Source of the DNA: CAVRJC01 sp964505725
GTDB lineage: Bacteria > Actinomycetota > Acidimicrobiia > IMCC26256 > DASPTH01
Length of the DNA: 24,060 nucleotides
Reading direction: 5' to 3'
NCBI GenBank assembly: GCA_964505725.1
Contig: CAZDJK010000032.1
Coordinates: 1-24,060, forward strand
Made by a program: the position numbers and the translations under genes. The notes under the pieces are model-generated. The model searched no databases. It worked only from the letters and a program-made list of their open reading frames with translations, and was not told the DNA's origin. Positions 14,914 through 22,149 of the stretch are shown here, one piece after another (within the stretch, counting starts at the first letter, position 1; each line of letters begins with the position of its first letter).

Positions 14914-16428
14914 TCACCCCAGGTCGCTCGGGGGACCGGATACGGCGAGCGGAGCGAGCTCGTGTCGAAGCAACTTGCCGACGGAGCTCCTCGGCAACCG
15001 GTCCAGGAATGTGACCGATGTCGGAACCTCGTGCGCTGCGAGGCGCGCCCGGCAGAACTCGAGCAACTCATCTTCGCTCACGGCCTTCCCTGCTGCGAGC
15101 ACGACGAAGCCCGTGCCGTTTCCGTCGCGTGGTACGACGCCGGCGTCGGCGACCGCGGGATGCTGTGCGAGCACGCGCTCGACATCACCCGGGTACACGA
15201 TGTGACCCGACACTTCGTAGGCATCGTCGACGCGATCTACGATCCAGACGAATCCCTCGTCGTCGATCCGCGCGGCGTCTCCCGTACGCAGCCACCCGTA
15301 CTCATCGATCGCGTCTCGCGTGGCGTCGGCGCGGTCCCAGTAACCGCTCATCACGTTGGGGCCGCTCACGAGCAGCTCGCCCGTCTCGTTCGGCTCGCAG
15401 GTGGTGCCGTCGGGTCGGACAGACCGGATGTCGACGAACAGCGGCGGCTTGCCAGCGGACCCGACCTTGCGTAGCGCGCTCGCCGGATCGAGGAGCAACA
15501 CCAATGGCGCGGCCTCGGAGAGCCCGTACCCTTGCAGGAAGGTGACACCTCGTTGCATGTATGTCCGGATGAGGCGCTCCGGGATGGGCGCGCCACCGGT
15601 GATGTAGCAGCGGACGCTCGAGAAGTCGGCGGTGGGCCAACCCGGCGACCGGGTGAGCGCCTCGAGGAGATCCGGGTTCCCAAATCCGATGGTAACGCGC
15701 CGATCCTCGATGAGCCGCAGGATCTCATCCGAGTCGAGCGCCTCGGGAATGATGACCGTCCCACCTGTGAACAGGACCGGCAGCACGTTCACGCCGGTGC
15801 CACCAGTCCGGAAGAACGGCGTGATCGCGATCGTCACGTCGTCGCTGCTGAAACCGACGACGGAGAGGAGGTTGATGACGTTCCATGTGATGTTGCCATG
15901 CGTCAGCATCACCCCCTTCGGTGTCCCCGTGGTACCGGACGTATGCGGGAGCATGCACACGTCGTCGAGTCCGATGACCCGGTCGACGGGATCGTCGGCG
16001 GATACCGCGACGAGATGCTCGTAGTCGATCTGCGCGCCCGTCGCCGTACCCGCGACCACAAGGGACCCCACGCCGGGCGGTAGTGGGACGCCCGCCGCCG
16101 TCTGCTCCACCACGACCACCCTCGGCGCGTATCCCACCAGCACATCGGTGATGACGACGTGGTCGAGCCGATGATTGACCGGCGCCAGGACGGCACCGAG
16201 CTTCGCGGTCGCGAACAAGACCTCGAGGAACGCCGGATGGTTCGCGCCGAGCCAGCCGACACGGTCCCCCCTTTGGACGCCGAGCTCGCTCAACCCGTGC
16301 GCGACGCGGCGAATCCGGTTCGCGAGCTCACCGTAAGTGCAGCTCCGCTCACCATGGATCAACGCGGGCTGATCGGGCGCGATTCGTGCTCGCCGCTCGA
16401 TCCACGACCCGACTCCCCGGTCCAACAT
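14914..16428 (-). CDS. Acyl-CoA synthetase-like AMP-forming ligase
   Basis: 504 residues of the adenylate-forming (ANL) superfamily, which activates a carboxylic acid with ATP and normally transfers it to CoA. The P-loop TSGTTGTPKG is at 163-172, the YGLSEAAP motif (A5) near 333, GWLRTGD (A7) near 397, and catalytic Lys485 is in SSVGKLLR (A10). The A8 hinge reads DRVDDAYEVSGH then YPGDVE: an acetyl-CoA-synthetase-like DD...VSGH core joined to the YPxxVE found in FadD-type enzymes. The substrate cannot be named. I chose the ATG at 16428 (GGGAG 11 nt upstream); longer in-frame starts add non-homologous sequence. The gene converges on the CoA-disulfide reductase fusion. Confidence 0.88.
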   Translation of the reverse strand: MLDRGVGSWIERRARIAPDQPALIHGERSCTYGELANRIRRVAHGLSELGVQRGDRVGWLGANHPAFLEVLFATAKLGAVLAPVNHRLDHVVITDVLVGYAPRVVVVEQTAAGVPLPPGVGSLVVAGTATGAQIDYEHLVAVSADDPVDRVIGLDDVCMLPHTSGTTGTPKGVMLTHGNITWNVINLLSVVGFSSDDVTIAITPFFRTGGTGVNVLPVLFTGGTVIIPEALDSDEILRLIEDRRVTIGFGNPDLLEALTRSPGWPTADFSSVRCYITGGAPIPERLIRTYMQRGVTFLQGYGLSEAAPLVLLLDPASALRKVGSAGKPPLFVDIRSVRPDGTTCEPNETGELLVSGPNVMSGYWDRADATRDAIDEYGWLRTGDAARIDDEGFVWIVDRVDDAYEVSGHIVYPGDVERVLAQHPAVADAGVVPRDGNGTGFVVLAAGKAVSEDELLEFCRARLAAHEVPTSVTFLDRLPRSSVGKLLRHELAPLAVSGPPSDLG

Positions 16429-16832
16429 CACTTCCAAAGCTCCCACACCTCCAACGAACCCGCTACGCACGCGACTCCCGGCTTCAAGGCAAGGCGGGCC
16501 AAGACGCCGGACAGTGTTGAGGTGAGGGCCTAGCCACAACTGAGAGTCCCTCCCGACGCGATGCATCCGTCACACGGCCTCAGTCCGCGATTTGCAATAC
16601 GTAACTTGCTGCGATTCGGATTTCGGTCGTCGTCCGGCGCCGCGCTGATCGGCTGTCGACGCCGAGTCTTGAAACCGGGCCTGGCGACCTGACTCGCCTC
16701 GAGCCCCGACCCCTCTGTTAGCAGCCTGGGTTCTTCGTCTCCCGCCACCGAGCGCGAGCATGCCGTAGGTTGCGTCGGACAGACCCGGCCGCCTCGATCG
16801 ACCGGGCCGAGAACTCAAGTGGGAGCGCGCCG
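16429..16832. other. 404-bp divergent intergenic region
   Basis: No convincing gene is seen between the leftward ligase and the rightward universal stress protein. Visible structure: CCCGGCTTCAAG (16477-16488) and its near-complement CTTGAAACCGGG (16668-16679), an inverted pair with one difference. Both copies read CTTGAA(G/A)CCGGG toward their own downstream gene. An AT-rich patch around TACGTA (16598-16603) is unusual for this region. No clear -10/-35 pair was identified. Confidence 0.4.
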
Positions 16833-17318
16833 ATGAACGATTCTCAACGAATCCTCGTTGGAACCGACGGTTCCGAGGACAGCCTCCACGCGGTCGAGTG
16901 GTGCGCGCAGTTCGCGCGGCGCTCGGGTGCCGAGGTCGTCGTGTGCCACGTCATCTCGAAGGTCGGGGAATGGATGCTGTCGGCGGGACAGATCGATTTC
17001 CAGAAGATCGAACAAGAGCACCTGCGGCTGCTCCATGGGCAGTGGACCGAACCTCTGCGCAACGCCGCGGTTCGTTACGAGGTGGTCCAAGTGAGCGGCG
17101 ACGCCGTCACTCAATTGCTTGCCCTTGCCGACGCCAAGGACGCCGACCTCATTGTCATCGGGAAGGCTGGTCACGGCCCGGTGGGCGAACTCCTGTTGGG
17201 TGGAACCGCGGCGAAACTCGCCCACCGCACCATGCGTCCGTTGCTCCTTGTCCCCACGGGGCGTCCCGAGCATCCGCCGCGGGATGTCCAGGAGCGCCCC
17301 GTGCCATTGCCGGGATGA
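16833..17318 (+). CDS. Universal stress protein (UspA family)
   Basis: 161 residues, a single Usp domain. The N-terminal strand ILVGTDGSEDS (about 7-17) carries the adenine/phosphate-contacting Asp, and the nucleotide-binding loop near 112-127 reads GKAGHGPVGELLLGGTA. This follows the GxxGx9G pattern except that a Gly stands where Ser/Thr is usual, so ATP binding is likely but not certain. GGGAG (16821-16825) lies 7 nt before the ATG; an in-frame upstream start at 16770 is unsupported. Single Usp proteins are induced by stress, hypoxia or dormancy in actinobacteria. KdpD kinases contain a similar Usp domain, so a link to the Kdp system is conceivable. Confidence 0.9.
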   Translation: MNDSQRILVGTDGSEDSLHAVEWCAQFARRSGAEVVVCHVISKVGEWMLSAGQIDFQKIEQEHLRLLHGQWTEPLRNAAVRYEVVQVSGDAVTQLLALADAKDADLIVIGKAGHGPVGELLLGGTAAKLAHRTMRPLLLVPTGRPEHPPRDVQERPVPLPG

Positions 17319-17340
17319 ACCACTCGAGAAGATCAGCAGC

Positions 17341-17365
17341 CGGCTCTCTCGTATCGTGAGAGCCG
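17341..17365 (+). promoter_or_regulatory. Hairpin with -10-like loop before hemerythrin-like gene
   Basis: CGGCTCTC (17341-17348) and GAGAGCCG (17358-17365) form a perfect 8-bp stem. The 9-nt loop contains TATCGT (17352-17357), a possible -10 box. It lies 22 nt after the Usp stop and 18 nt before the next ATG. It may be a terminator for the Usp transcript, an operator, or both. Confidence 0.5.
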
Positions 17366-17383
17366 ACACGTCCTGGAGACGAC

Positions 17384-17833
17384 ATGACACCGGACGCGAG
17401 CCGACCACGTGCCATCGACCGAGTTCAGCCGCAGCGGGATCGTCTGCGCGACGCCCACGTGGCGTTCGAGCGCGTGTGCCAGCAACCGGACGCGTCGACC
17501 GCCGCGGCCATCGAGGCCTTGGGGGCGTTGCGTGAGGCCTTTGCCGAACACGTGGCGTTCACGGAAGGCCCGAGCGGGCTGTTCGAGGAGATGCAGGACG
17601 ACGCGCCGCTCGAGGCGGCCAACGAAGTCGACCGGTTGCGGCGCGACCACATCACGATCAACGGCGTCATCGATCGGGCCGACAAGTCCCTCCGTGCCGA
17701 TGCCGCCCGGATCGACGACGAACACGTTCAGGAAGAGATCGCCGAGCTCGTTCGGCTGATCACGCAACACCGCCGCCGGGGCATGGAGCTCTCGTACAAG
17801 GTGTACGACGTCGACATCGGCGGCGGCGACTGA
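17384..17833 (+). CDS. Hemerythrin-like (HHE) helical protein, tentative
   Basis: 149 residues, almost all predicted helix. Possible metal ligands fall in hemerythrin-like places: EHVAFTEGPSGLFEEM near 53-68 (His plus Glu), RRDHITINGVIDRAD near 86-100 (His), and ITQHRRRGMELSYKVYDVDIG near 126-146 (His plus Glu). This resembles a four-helix bundle of the HHE cation-binding type, which binds a di-iron centre or senses O2/NO. The fit to the HxxxE pattern is incomplete, so the assignment is tentative. GGAG lies 5 nt before the ATG. It is in the same direction as the Usp gene, 65 nt downstream. Confidence 0.6.
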   Translation: MTPDASRPRAIDRVQPQRDRLRDAHVAFERVCQQPDASTAAAIEALGALREAFAEHVAFTEGPSGLFEEMQDDAPLEAANEVDRLRRDHITINGVIDRADKSLRADAARIDDEHVQEEIAELVRLITQHRRRGMELSYKVYDVDIGGGD

Positions 17834-17860
17834 CAGCAGCCGGTTTCTGCACAAGGGTCA

Positions 17861-18853
17861 TCAGGCCGGCTCTTCCATGGTTCGCTCGAGCGCATCGAGC
17901 TCGGTCGGCGTCCCGATGGCGATGAGTATGTGCCCGGCGCGAATAGCCGTGTCGGGCGACGGGTTGGTGATGAAGCTGCCGTCTTCCTCGCGCAGTGCGA
18001 GCACAAGGGCTCCCGTACGGTCCCGCAACTGAGCATCGCGAATGCTCATCCCGGCGAACGAGGACCCCCGTGGGACTCGAATCTCTTCGAGTCGGAACTC
18101 CAGACCGCGGTCATGCATTACAACGTCGAGAAACTCCGTGACGTGGGGCTGCAGCACGAACGCGGCGATCCTCGCGCCGCCGATGCTCTGCGGATTGACG
18201 ACACGATCGGCGCCAGCCCGGCGCAGCTTCTCTTCGCTCTCCTCGACGCGGGCCCGAGCGACGATGAACAGATCGGGGCACAGGGAGCGAGCGCTCAGCG
18301 TGACGAACAAGTTCGCGGCGTCGCTATCGAGCGCCGCGACGAGCGCGCGAGCCCGACGCAGACCAGCCGCCTCCAATACCCCATCTTCTGTGGCGTCGCC
18401 GACCACCGCAGGCAGCGGTGCCTCGGAGACGCGCGTGGAATCGCGATCGATGACCACCAGATCGGCACCTGCCGCCGTGAGCTCCTCCGCGATCGCGCGT
18501 CCGACGCGCCCCCAGCCGCAGACGATGATGTGCTGTTGCATTGCGTCGATCTGTCGCTCCATGCGTCGTCTCCCGAGCACTGCGCGAAGGTGGCCCTCGA
18601 AGAGCGTCTCGAGCACCACGCTGAACGTGTACAAGGCGGTGCCGACACCCACCAGTATGAGGACAATCGTGAAGACCTTGCCGGCGTCATCGAGAGGCTG
18701 CACCTCACGGAAACCCACGGTCGCGACTGTTGTGACCGTCTGGTACACAGCGTCGAGAACCGAGAACCCGAGAGCGACGTAACCAATCGTGCCGAGCACG
18801 AAGACACTCGCGAGCATCGCCAGCGCAAGGCGCAACTTCCGCCAGTCGGTCAT
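17861..18853 (-). CDS. Two-TM potassium channel with RCK (TrkA-N/TrkA-C) domain
   Basis: 330 residues: TM1 (about 9-29), pore helix and filter (33-51), TM2 (60-85), Rossmann RCK domain from 108 (IIVCGWGRVG, the GxGxxG nucleotide site at 113-118, acidic Asp near 137), and a TrkA-C domain (about 245-325). MthK-type channels use such RCK rings as ligand-gated openers. The filter reads TVGFRE: the second Gly of the G(Y/F)G signature is Arg49. Start: ATG at 18853 with TACGCT exactly 6 nt upstream suggests a leaderless mRNA; a GTG at 18856 is also in frame. An internal ATG at 18562 (Met98) has GGGAG 7 nt upstream and could produce a soluble RCK fragment. It would move K+, like the Kdp pumps nearby, but passively. 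Confidence 0.9.
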   Translation of the reverse strand: MTDWRKLRLALAMLASVFVLGTIGYVALGFSVLDAVYQTVTTVATVGFREVQPLDDAGKVFTIVLILVGVGTALYTFSVVLETLFEGHLRAVLGRRRMERQIDAMQQHIIVCGWGRVGRAIAEELTAAGADLVVIDRDSTRVSEAPLPAVVGDATEDGVLEAAGLRRARALVAALDSDAANLFVTLSARSLCPDLFIVARARVEESEEKLRRAGADRVVNPQSIGGARIAAFVLQPHVTEFLDVVMHDRGLEFRLEEIRVPRGSSFAGMSIRDAQLRDRTGALVLALREEDGSFITNPSPDTAIRAGHILIAIGTPTELDALERTMEEPA

Positions 18854-18859
18854 CACGCC

Positions 18860-18865
18860 AGCGTA
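18860..18865 (-). promoter_or_regulatory. Leaderless -10 box for K+ channel
   Basis: TACGCT in the context TCGTACGCT on the minus strand, ending 6 nt before the ATG at 18853. The same TCGTACGCT and spacing occur before the ABC ATPase gene. Confidence 0.5.
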
Positions 18866-18957
18866 CGAAGGTCAGCAGTCACTGGCTCCGACGGACGCGA
18901 TGTGCGCACCAGGACCCGGCGTTCTGGTCGAGACTCGAGACGCCTCGATTCACGCGC

Positions 18958-19413
18958 TCATCTGGTGGTCGTCGTGCCCGGTAGTGGAGCGTCGTGGTGT
19001 CCGAAGATCACCTCGCCGGTGACCGGCCGAACGACATCTCCAAGGTCGTTGATCAGGTCGATCAGGAGATCGTCGACGGTGAGCACACCGACGACCTCGT
19101 TCCCCGACACGAGCGGGAGGCGACGACATGCGTGTCGTCGGAAGAGAGGCAGCGCGGCACGCAGATCAGCTTGGGCATCGAGCGTCACCACCTCGGTCGT
19201 CATGACCGCGTCGATGCGAGCGTCAGGTGGTAGCCCAAGCGCGACCCCACGTCTGACAATGTCGCGGTCCGTGACAATTCCCGCGAGCCGGTCGCCATCG
19301 AGCACGACGAGAGCGCCGACGTTCCCCGCATCCATCAGGTGGGCCGCCTCCGCCAGACTGGCGTCCGGGGCAACGCTGACGACGTTCTTCCTGATCGCCT
19401 GGACAGCCTTCAT
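18958..19413 (-). CDS. CBS-domain pair protein
   Basis: 151 residues made of two CBS motifs (about 7-60 and 70-125): SVAPDASLAEAAHLMDAGNVGALVV and LAGIVTDRDIVRRGVA in the first, VVTLDAQADLRAALPLFRR and VVGVLTVDDLLIDLI in the second. CBS pairs bind adenosyl nucleotides and often sense energy state; stand-alone versions such as mycobacterial Hrp1 are dormancy proteins. GAGGAGG lies 7 nt before the ATG at 19413, fixing the start. The C-terminal 25 residues end in a Thr run. It sits between the K+ channel and the ABC exporter, same strand. Confidence 0.9.
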   Translation of the reverse strand: MKAVQAIRKNVVSVAPDASLAEAAHLMDAGNVGALVVLDGDRLAGIVTDRDIVRRGVALGLPPDARIDAVMTTEVVTLDAQADLRAALPLFRRHACRRLPLVSGNEVVGVLTVDDLLIDLINDLGDVVRPVTGEVIFGHHDAPLPGTTTTR

Positions 19414-19519
19414 CTCCCGCCTCCTCGCCGGTTCGACAATCGTGACCTCGAGCATCGCGGATCGCCCGAACGCGGTACAGAGTCGGAAGTCACAAGCCTG
19501 GGCCCCCGCCTCCGCGGTG

Positions 19520-20308
19520 TCAGATTCCCGAGCCGACAGGTTCCCATTTGAAGCGCCGAGCCGCGACAGCAACGCCGAACACGGACCAGGCGAGGAGCAC
19601 GGCCACGTTCTGCGCGTCGAGGCCAGAGCGCGTCGTTCCCGTGAGCATCGTTCGCTGGAGACCTTCGGCGAGGTGCGCGAGCGGGAAGACACGACCGAGC
19701 TCTCGAAGCCAGTCGGGAAGCAGCGCCGCCGGCACGAAGACGCCGGAGATGAATGCGAGCACGACCGCGCTGAAGGGGCTCACGGTGCTGGCCACTTCGG
19801 CGGTGGGCACGATGGATGTCAGTGCCAGACCGAGGGTGCACATCGTGGTTGTGCCCAGGGCCACGTAGACCACGAACGCAGCCACCTCGCCCGTGGGCAG
19901 TCGAACGTCGAAAGCGGCCCTGCTCACGACAAGCAGCCCGACCACGGTCAGCGCTATCACCACGACCGCGCGCAAGACCTGAGCCGCGATGAACGTCCAC
20001 GGCGGCATCGGCGTACCTCGGAATCGCTTGAGCTGACCTCGCTCTCGCTGGGTCACCACTGAGATCGCCAGGGTGCTGAACGCGGACATGACAATCGCGT
20101 ACGCGATCATGCCCGCCGTGTAGTAGGCGTCGGTATCGACACGAATGCCCTGAAACACGGTCGTGCTGTCTTGGCGTGTGAAGATCGCGTTGAACAACAA
20201 GAGCAGAACGATCGGAAACGCAATGCCGAAAACGAGTGCTTGTGGTGTCCGACGCAGCGTCTTCAGCGCGTAGCGCGTCTGCGTCAGAACAAGCTGTGCA
20301 TCGCTCAC
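19520..20308 (-). CDS. ABC-2 type exporter permease (DrrB-like)
   Basis: 262 residues with six hydrophobic segments (near 25-42, 62-82, 105-127, 138-160, 170-190, 228-247) and the ABC-2 arrangement, including LAHLAEGLQRTML late in the sequence. It is the membrane partner of the ATPase upstream: its GTG at 20308 overlaps the ATPase stop (GTGA). DrrAB-type pairs export drugs, lipids or polyketides; the substrate is unknown here. The start chosen is the coupled GTG; a longer open frame upstream only reads through the ATPase gene. Confidence 0.9.
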   Translation of the reverse strand: MSDAQLVLTQTRYALKTLRRTPQALVFGIAFPIVLLLLFNAIFTRQDSTTVFQGIRVDTDAYYTAGMIAYAIVMSAFSTLAISVVTQRERGQLKRFRGTPMPPWTFIAAQVLRAVVVIALTVVGLLVVSRAAFDVRLPTGEVAAFVVYVALGTTTMCTLGLALTSIVPTAEVASTVSPFSAVVLAFISGVFVPAALLPDWLRELGRVFPLAHLAEGLQRTMLTGTTRSGLDAQNVAVLLAWSVFGVAVAARRFKWEPVGSGI

Positions 20309-21225
20309 GCGTGCGGTTCCTCGGTGAGCTGCAGGAACACGTCCTCCAGGTTCGGGTGCCGCACTTCGAGACCGACCAGCCTCACAGCACGCGCGTCGGC
20401 CCAGCCGAGCAGCTTGTACAGCACCCCTTGCGGGTCGCTGGTACCCACGGTCACGGAGCTCCCGGCCAAGGTGAGGGGTTCGCCGAGAATGCGCCGCAGC
20501 TCTTCGGCGGGAATGGCCCCGCCCGTGAGGCCGAAGCGGATCTCGGTGATCACGCCGAGCCGGGCCCCGAGATCGTCGGGCGATCCCTCGGCGACTATCT
20601 CGCCGCGATGCAAGATCGCGACCCGGTCCGCGAGGTGCTCTGCCTCGTCCATGTAGTGGGTGGTCAGGAACACCGTCTTGCCCAGCTGCTTCAGGTTCTC
20701 GATCATGTTCCAGGCCTCGTGGCGAGCCGAAGGATCGAAACCGGTCGTGGGTTCGTCCAAGAAGATGAGCTCCGGGTCGCCGATCATTCCGACCGCGACG
20801 TCGACCCGGCGGCGCTGTCCACCAGAGAGCGCACCGACTCGAGCGTCTCGCTTGTCGACGAGACCGACGAGCTCGATCGTGTCGCTGATGCCGCGTGGCG
20901 CCTTGTAGAAGCTCGCGAACAACCCGAGGGTCTCGGTCACGCTCAGCGTCGGCTCGAGCTCGCACTCCTGAAGGACCAGCCCGACACGCTCCCGCCATGA
21001 GCGCCGCGAGCCTCCTTGCGGATCCACGCCGAGGACCGAGACATCCCCCGCGGTGCGGGACCGATAGCCCTCCAGGATCTCGATCGTTGTGGTCTTTCCC
21101 GAACCGTTCGGACCAATGAAGCCAAAGACCTCGCCGCGTTCCACTGCGAAGCTGATACCTCGCACCGCCTCGACGGCTCCGTATGTCTTCCGCAACCCAT
21201 CGACCTGGATGACGACGTCCCCCAT
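20305..21225 (-). CDS. ABC transporter ATP-binding protein (DrrA-like)
   Basis: 306 residues. Walker A is GPNGSGKTT (38-46), the signature LSGGQRRR is at 133-140, Walker B LIFLDE is at 153-158, and the switch His190 is in TTH. A C-terminal extension (about 225-306) is typical of the DrrA subfamily, ending NLEDVFLQLT. It powers the permease encoded next, with coupled overlap. The ATG at 21225 has no Shine-Dalgarno but has TACGCT exactly 6 nt upstream, so the mRNA may be leaderless. There is no adjacent biosynthetic cluster to suggest a substrate. Confidence 0.95.
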   Translation of the reverse strand: MGDVVIQVDGLRKTYGAVEAVRGISFAVERGEVFGFIGPNGSGKTTTIEILEGYRSRTAGDVSVLGVDPQGGSRRSWRERVGLVLQECELEPTLSVTETLGLFASFYKAPRGISDTIELVGLVDKRDARVGALSGGQRRRVDVAVGMIGDPELIFLDEPTTGFDPSARHEAWNMIENLKQLGKTVFLTTHYMDEAEHLADRVAILHRGEIVAEGSPDDLGARLGVITEIRFGLTGGAIPAEELRRILGEPLTLAGSSVTVGTSDPQGVLYKLLGWADARAVRLVGLEVRHPNLEDVFLQLTEEPHA

Positions 21226-21231
21226 GCCGAG

Positions 21232-21237
21232 AGCGTA
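21232..21237 (-). promoter_or_regulatory. Leaderless -10 box for ABC exporter operon
   Basis: TACGCT (context TCGTACGCT) on the minus strand, 6 nt before the ATG at 21225. No consensus -35. Confidence 0.5.
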
Positions 21238-21455
21238 CGACCATTGGTTCGAGATTCCGCTCGTGGCGCATCTCGACCCGTCTGCGTTCGAGCCAGGGCA
21301 GTTCGGACTCGTGCGTGGGTTGGATCAGTGCATTGATCTGGCAGGATCGGCGCCGATCCCGTCGGCCGCTCGTAAGGTCGATGACCGGCGCCGAGGGTTA
21401 TCCCTACGCGCTCATCAGGAACGCTGCGTAGACGAGAGTCGCCCACAGGAGACAG

Positions 21456-21887
21456 TCATGTCGCCTGACGCCGGTCGTGCAGCGCTTCCGTGAGTGCGCG
21501 CAGGACGTCACGCTCGGACACGACGCCGATGAGAGCGTCTCCCTCCATGACGGGAAGGTGCCGAACCTCGTTCGCGATCATGCGGACGGCCGCCCGCAGT
21601 ATCGAGTCGTCGGGTTCCGCATCGGCAAGCTCCCACGTCATGACGTCGACGGCGCAGGTCGTGTCCGGGTCCAGACCGCGCGCGATCGCGTGGCTGATGT
21701 CACGCTCCGACACGACCCCGATCGTGTAGCGGTATGGCGCCTCTTCCGGTCGCTCGTGCCGCACGACGACCGCGCCGATCAATTCCTCCGCGAGGATCTG
21801 CGCGACTGCTCGGACAGTGGTTCCCGGATCGACGGTGACGGGACCACGGTGCAAGAGCGTGCGTACCGTTTCGTGCTCGACATCCAT
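21456..21887 (-). CDS. CBS-domain pair protein (Hrp1-like size)
   Basis: 143 residues, two CBS motifs (about 9-72 and 78-135): VTVDPGTTVRAVAQILAEE with TIGVVSERDISHAIARG, then DSILRAAVRMIANEVRHLP with LIGVVSERDVLRALTEAL. The repeated GVVSERD is the nucleotide-contacting SxxD/ERD segment. Size and layout match single CBS-pair stress proteins. The ATG at 21887 is supported by GGAG 8 nt upstream, and a TACGCT -10 candidate at 21915-21920 gives a leader of about 20 nt. A longer open frame upstream has no coding support. Confidence 0.9.
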   Translation of the reverse strand: MDVEHETVRTLLHRGPVTVDPGTTVRAVAQILAEELIGAVVVRHERPEEAPYRYTIGVVSERDISHAIARGLDPDTTCAVDVMTWELADAEPDDSILRAAVRMIANEVRHLPVMEGDALIGVVSERDVLRALTEALHDRRQAT

Positions 21888-21914
21888 GCTCTGTACTCCG
21901 ACGACGCACCTGGA

Positions 21915-21920
21915 AGCGTA
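21915..21920 (-). promoter_or_regulatory. Candidate -10 box for CBS gene
   Basis: TACGCT on the minus strand, the same hexamer seen before the K+ channel and the ABC ATPase. Here it gives a leader of about 20 nt that includes the gene's GGAG. Confidence 0.35.
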
Positions 21921-22149
21921 TCCGTTCGGCGAGGGCATGCCCGTGGTGGCGTCGTAGGCCGCGGGCGTCATGACTGGGACCTTCGCCCCTTCCACCGAGG
22001 CCGGCGGCGAGCGACGCTGTTGCAAGTCGCCGGCGACACCCGCCGCGGGAGCTCGGCGTCCACGAGAACACGGTTGCTGAGTTGCCCATCGTGGTCGGGC
22101 ATCCGGCTGGACAACTGCACGCGCCGCCGCGGAACCCGCCGAGCGTGCT

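Noticed and set aside
16550..16562. DosR-box half site (GGGACT-like) upstream of the Usp gene
   Set aside because: Only one half matches; the second half of the palindrome is missing, so this is not convincing.
21089..21493. Plus-strand open frame between the ABC ATPase and the CBS gene
   Set aside because: Part of it looks protein-like after 21224, but codon third positions are not GC-biased, it lacks a ribosome site, and it overlaps both neighbouring genes' ends. I treat 21226-21455 as intergenic.
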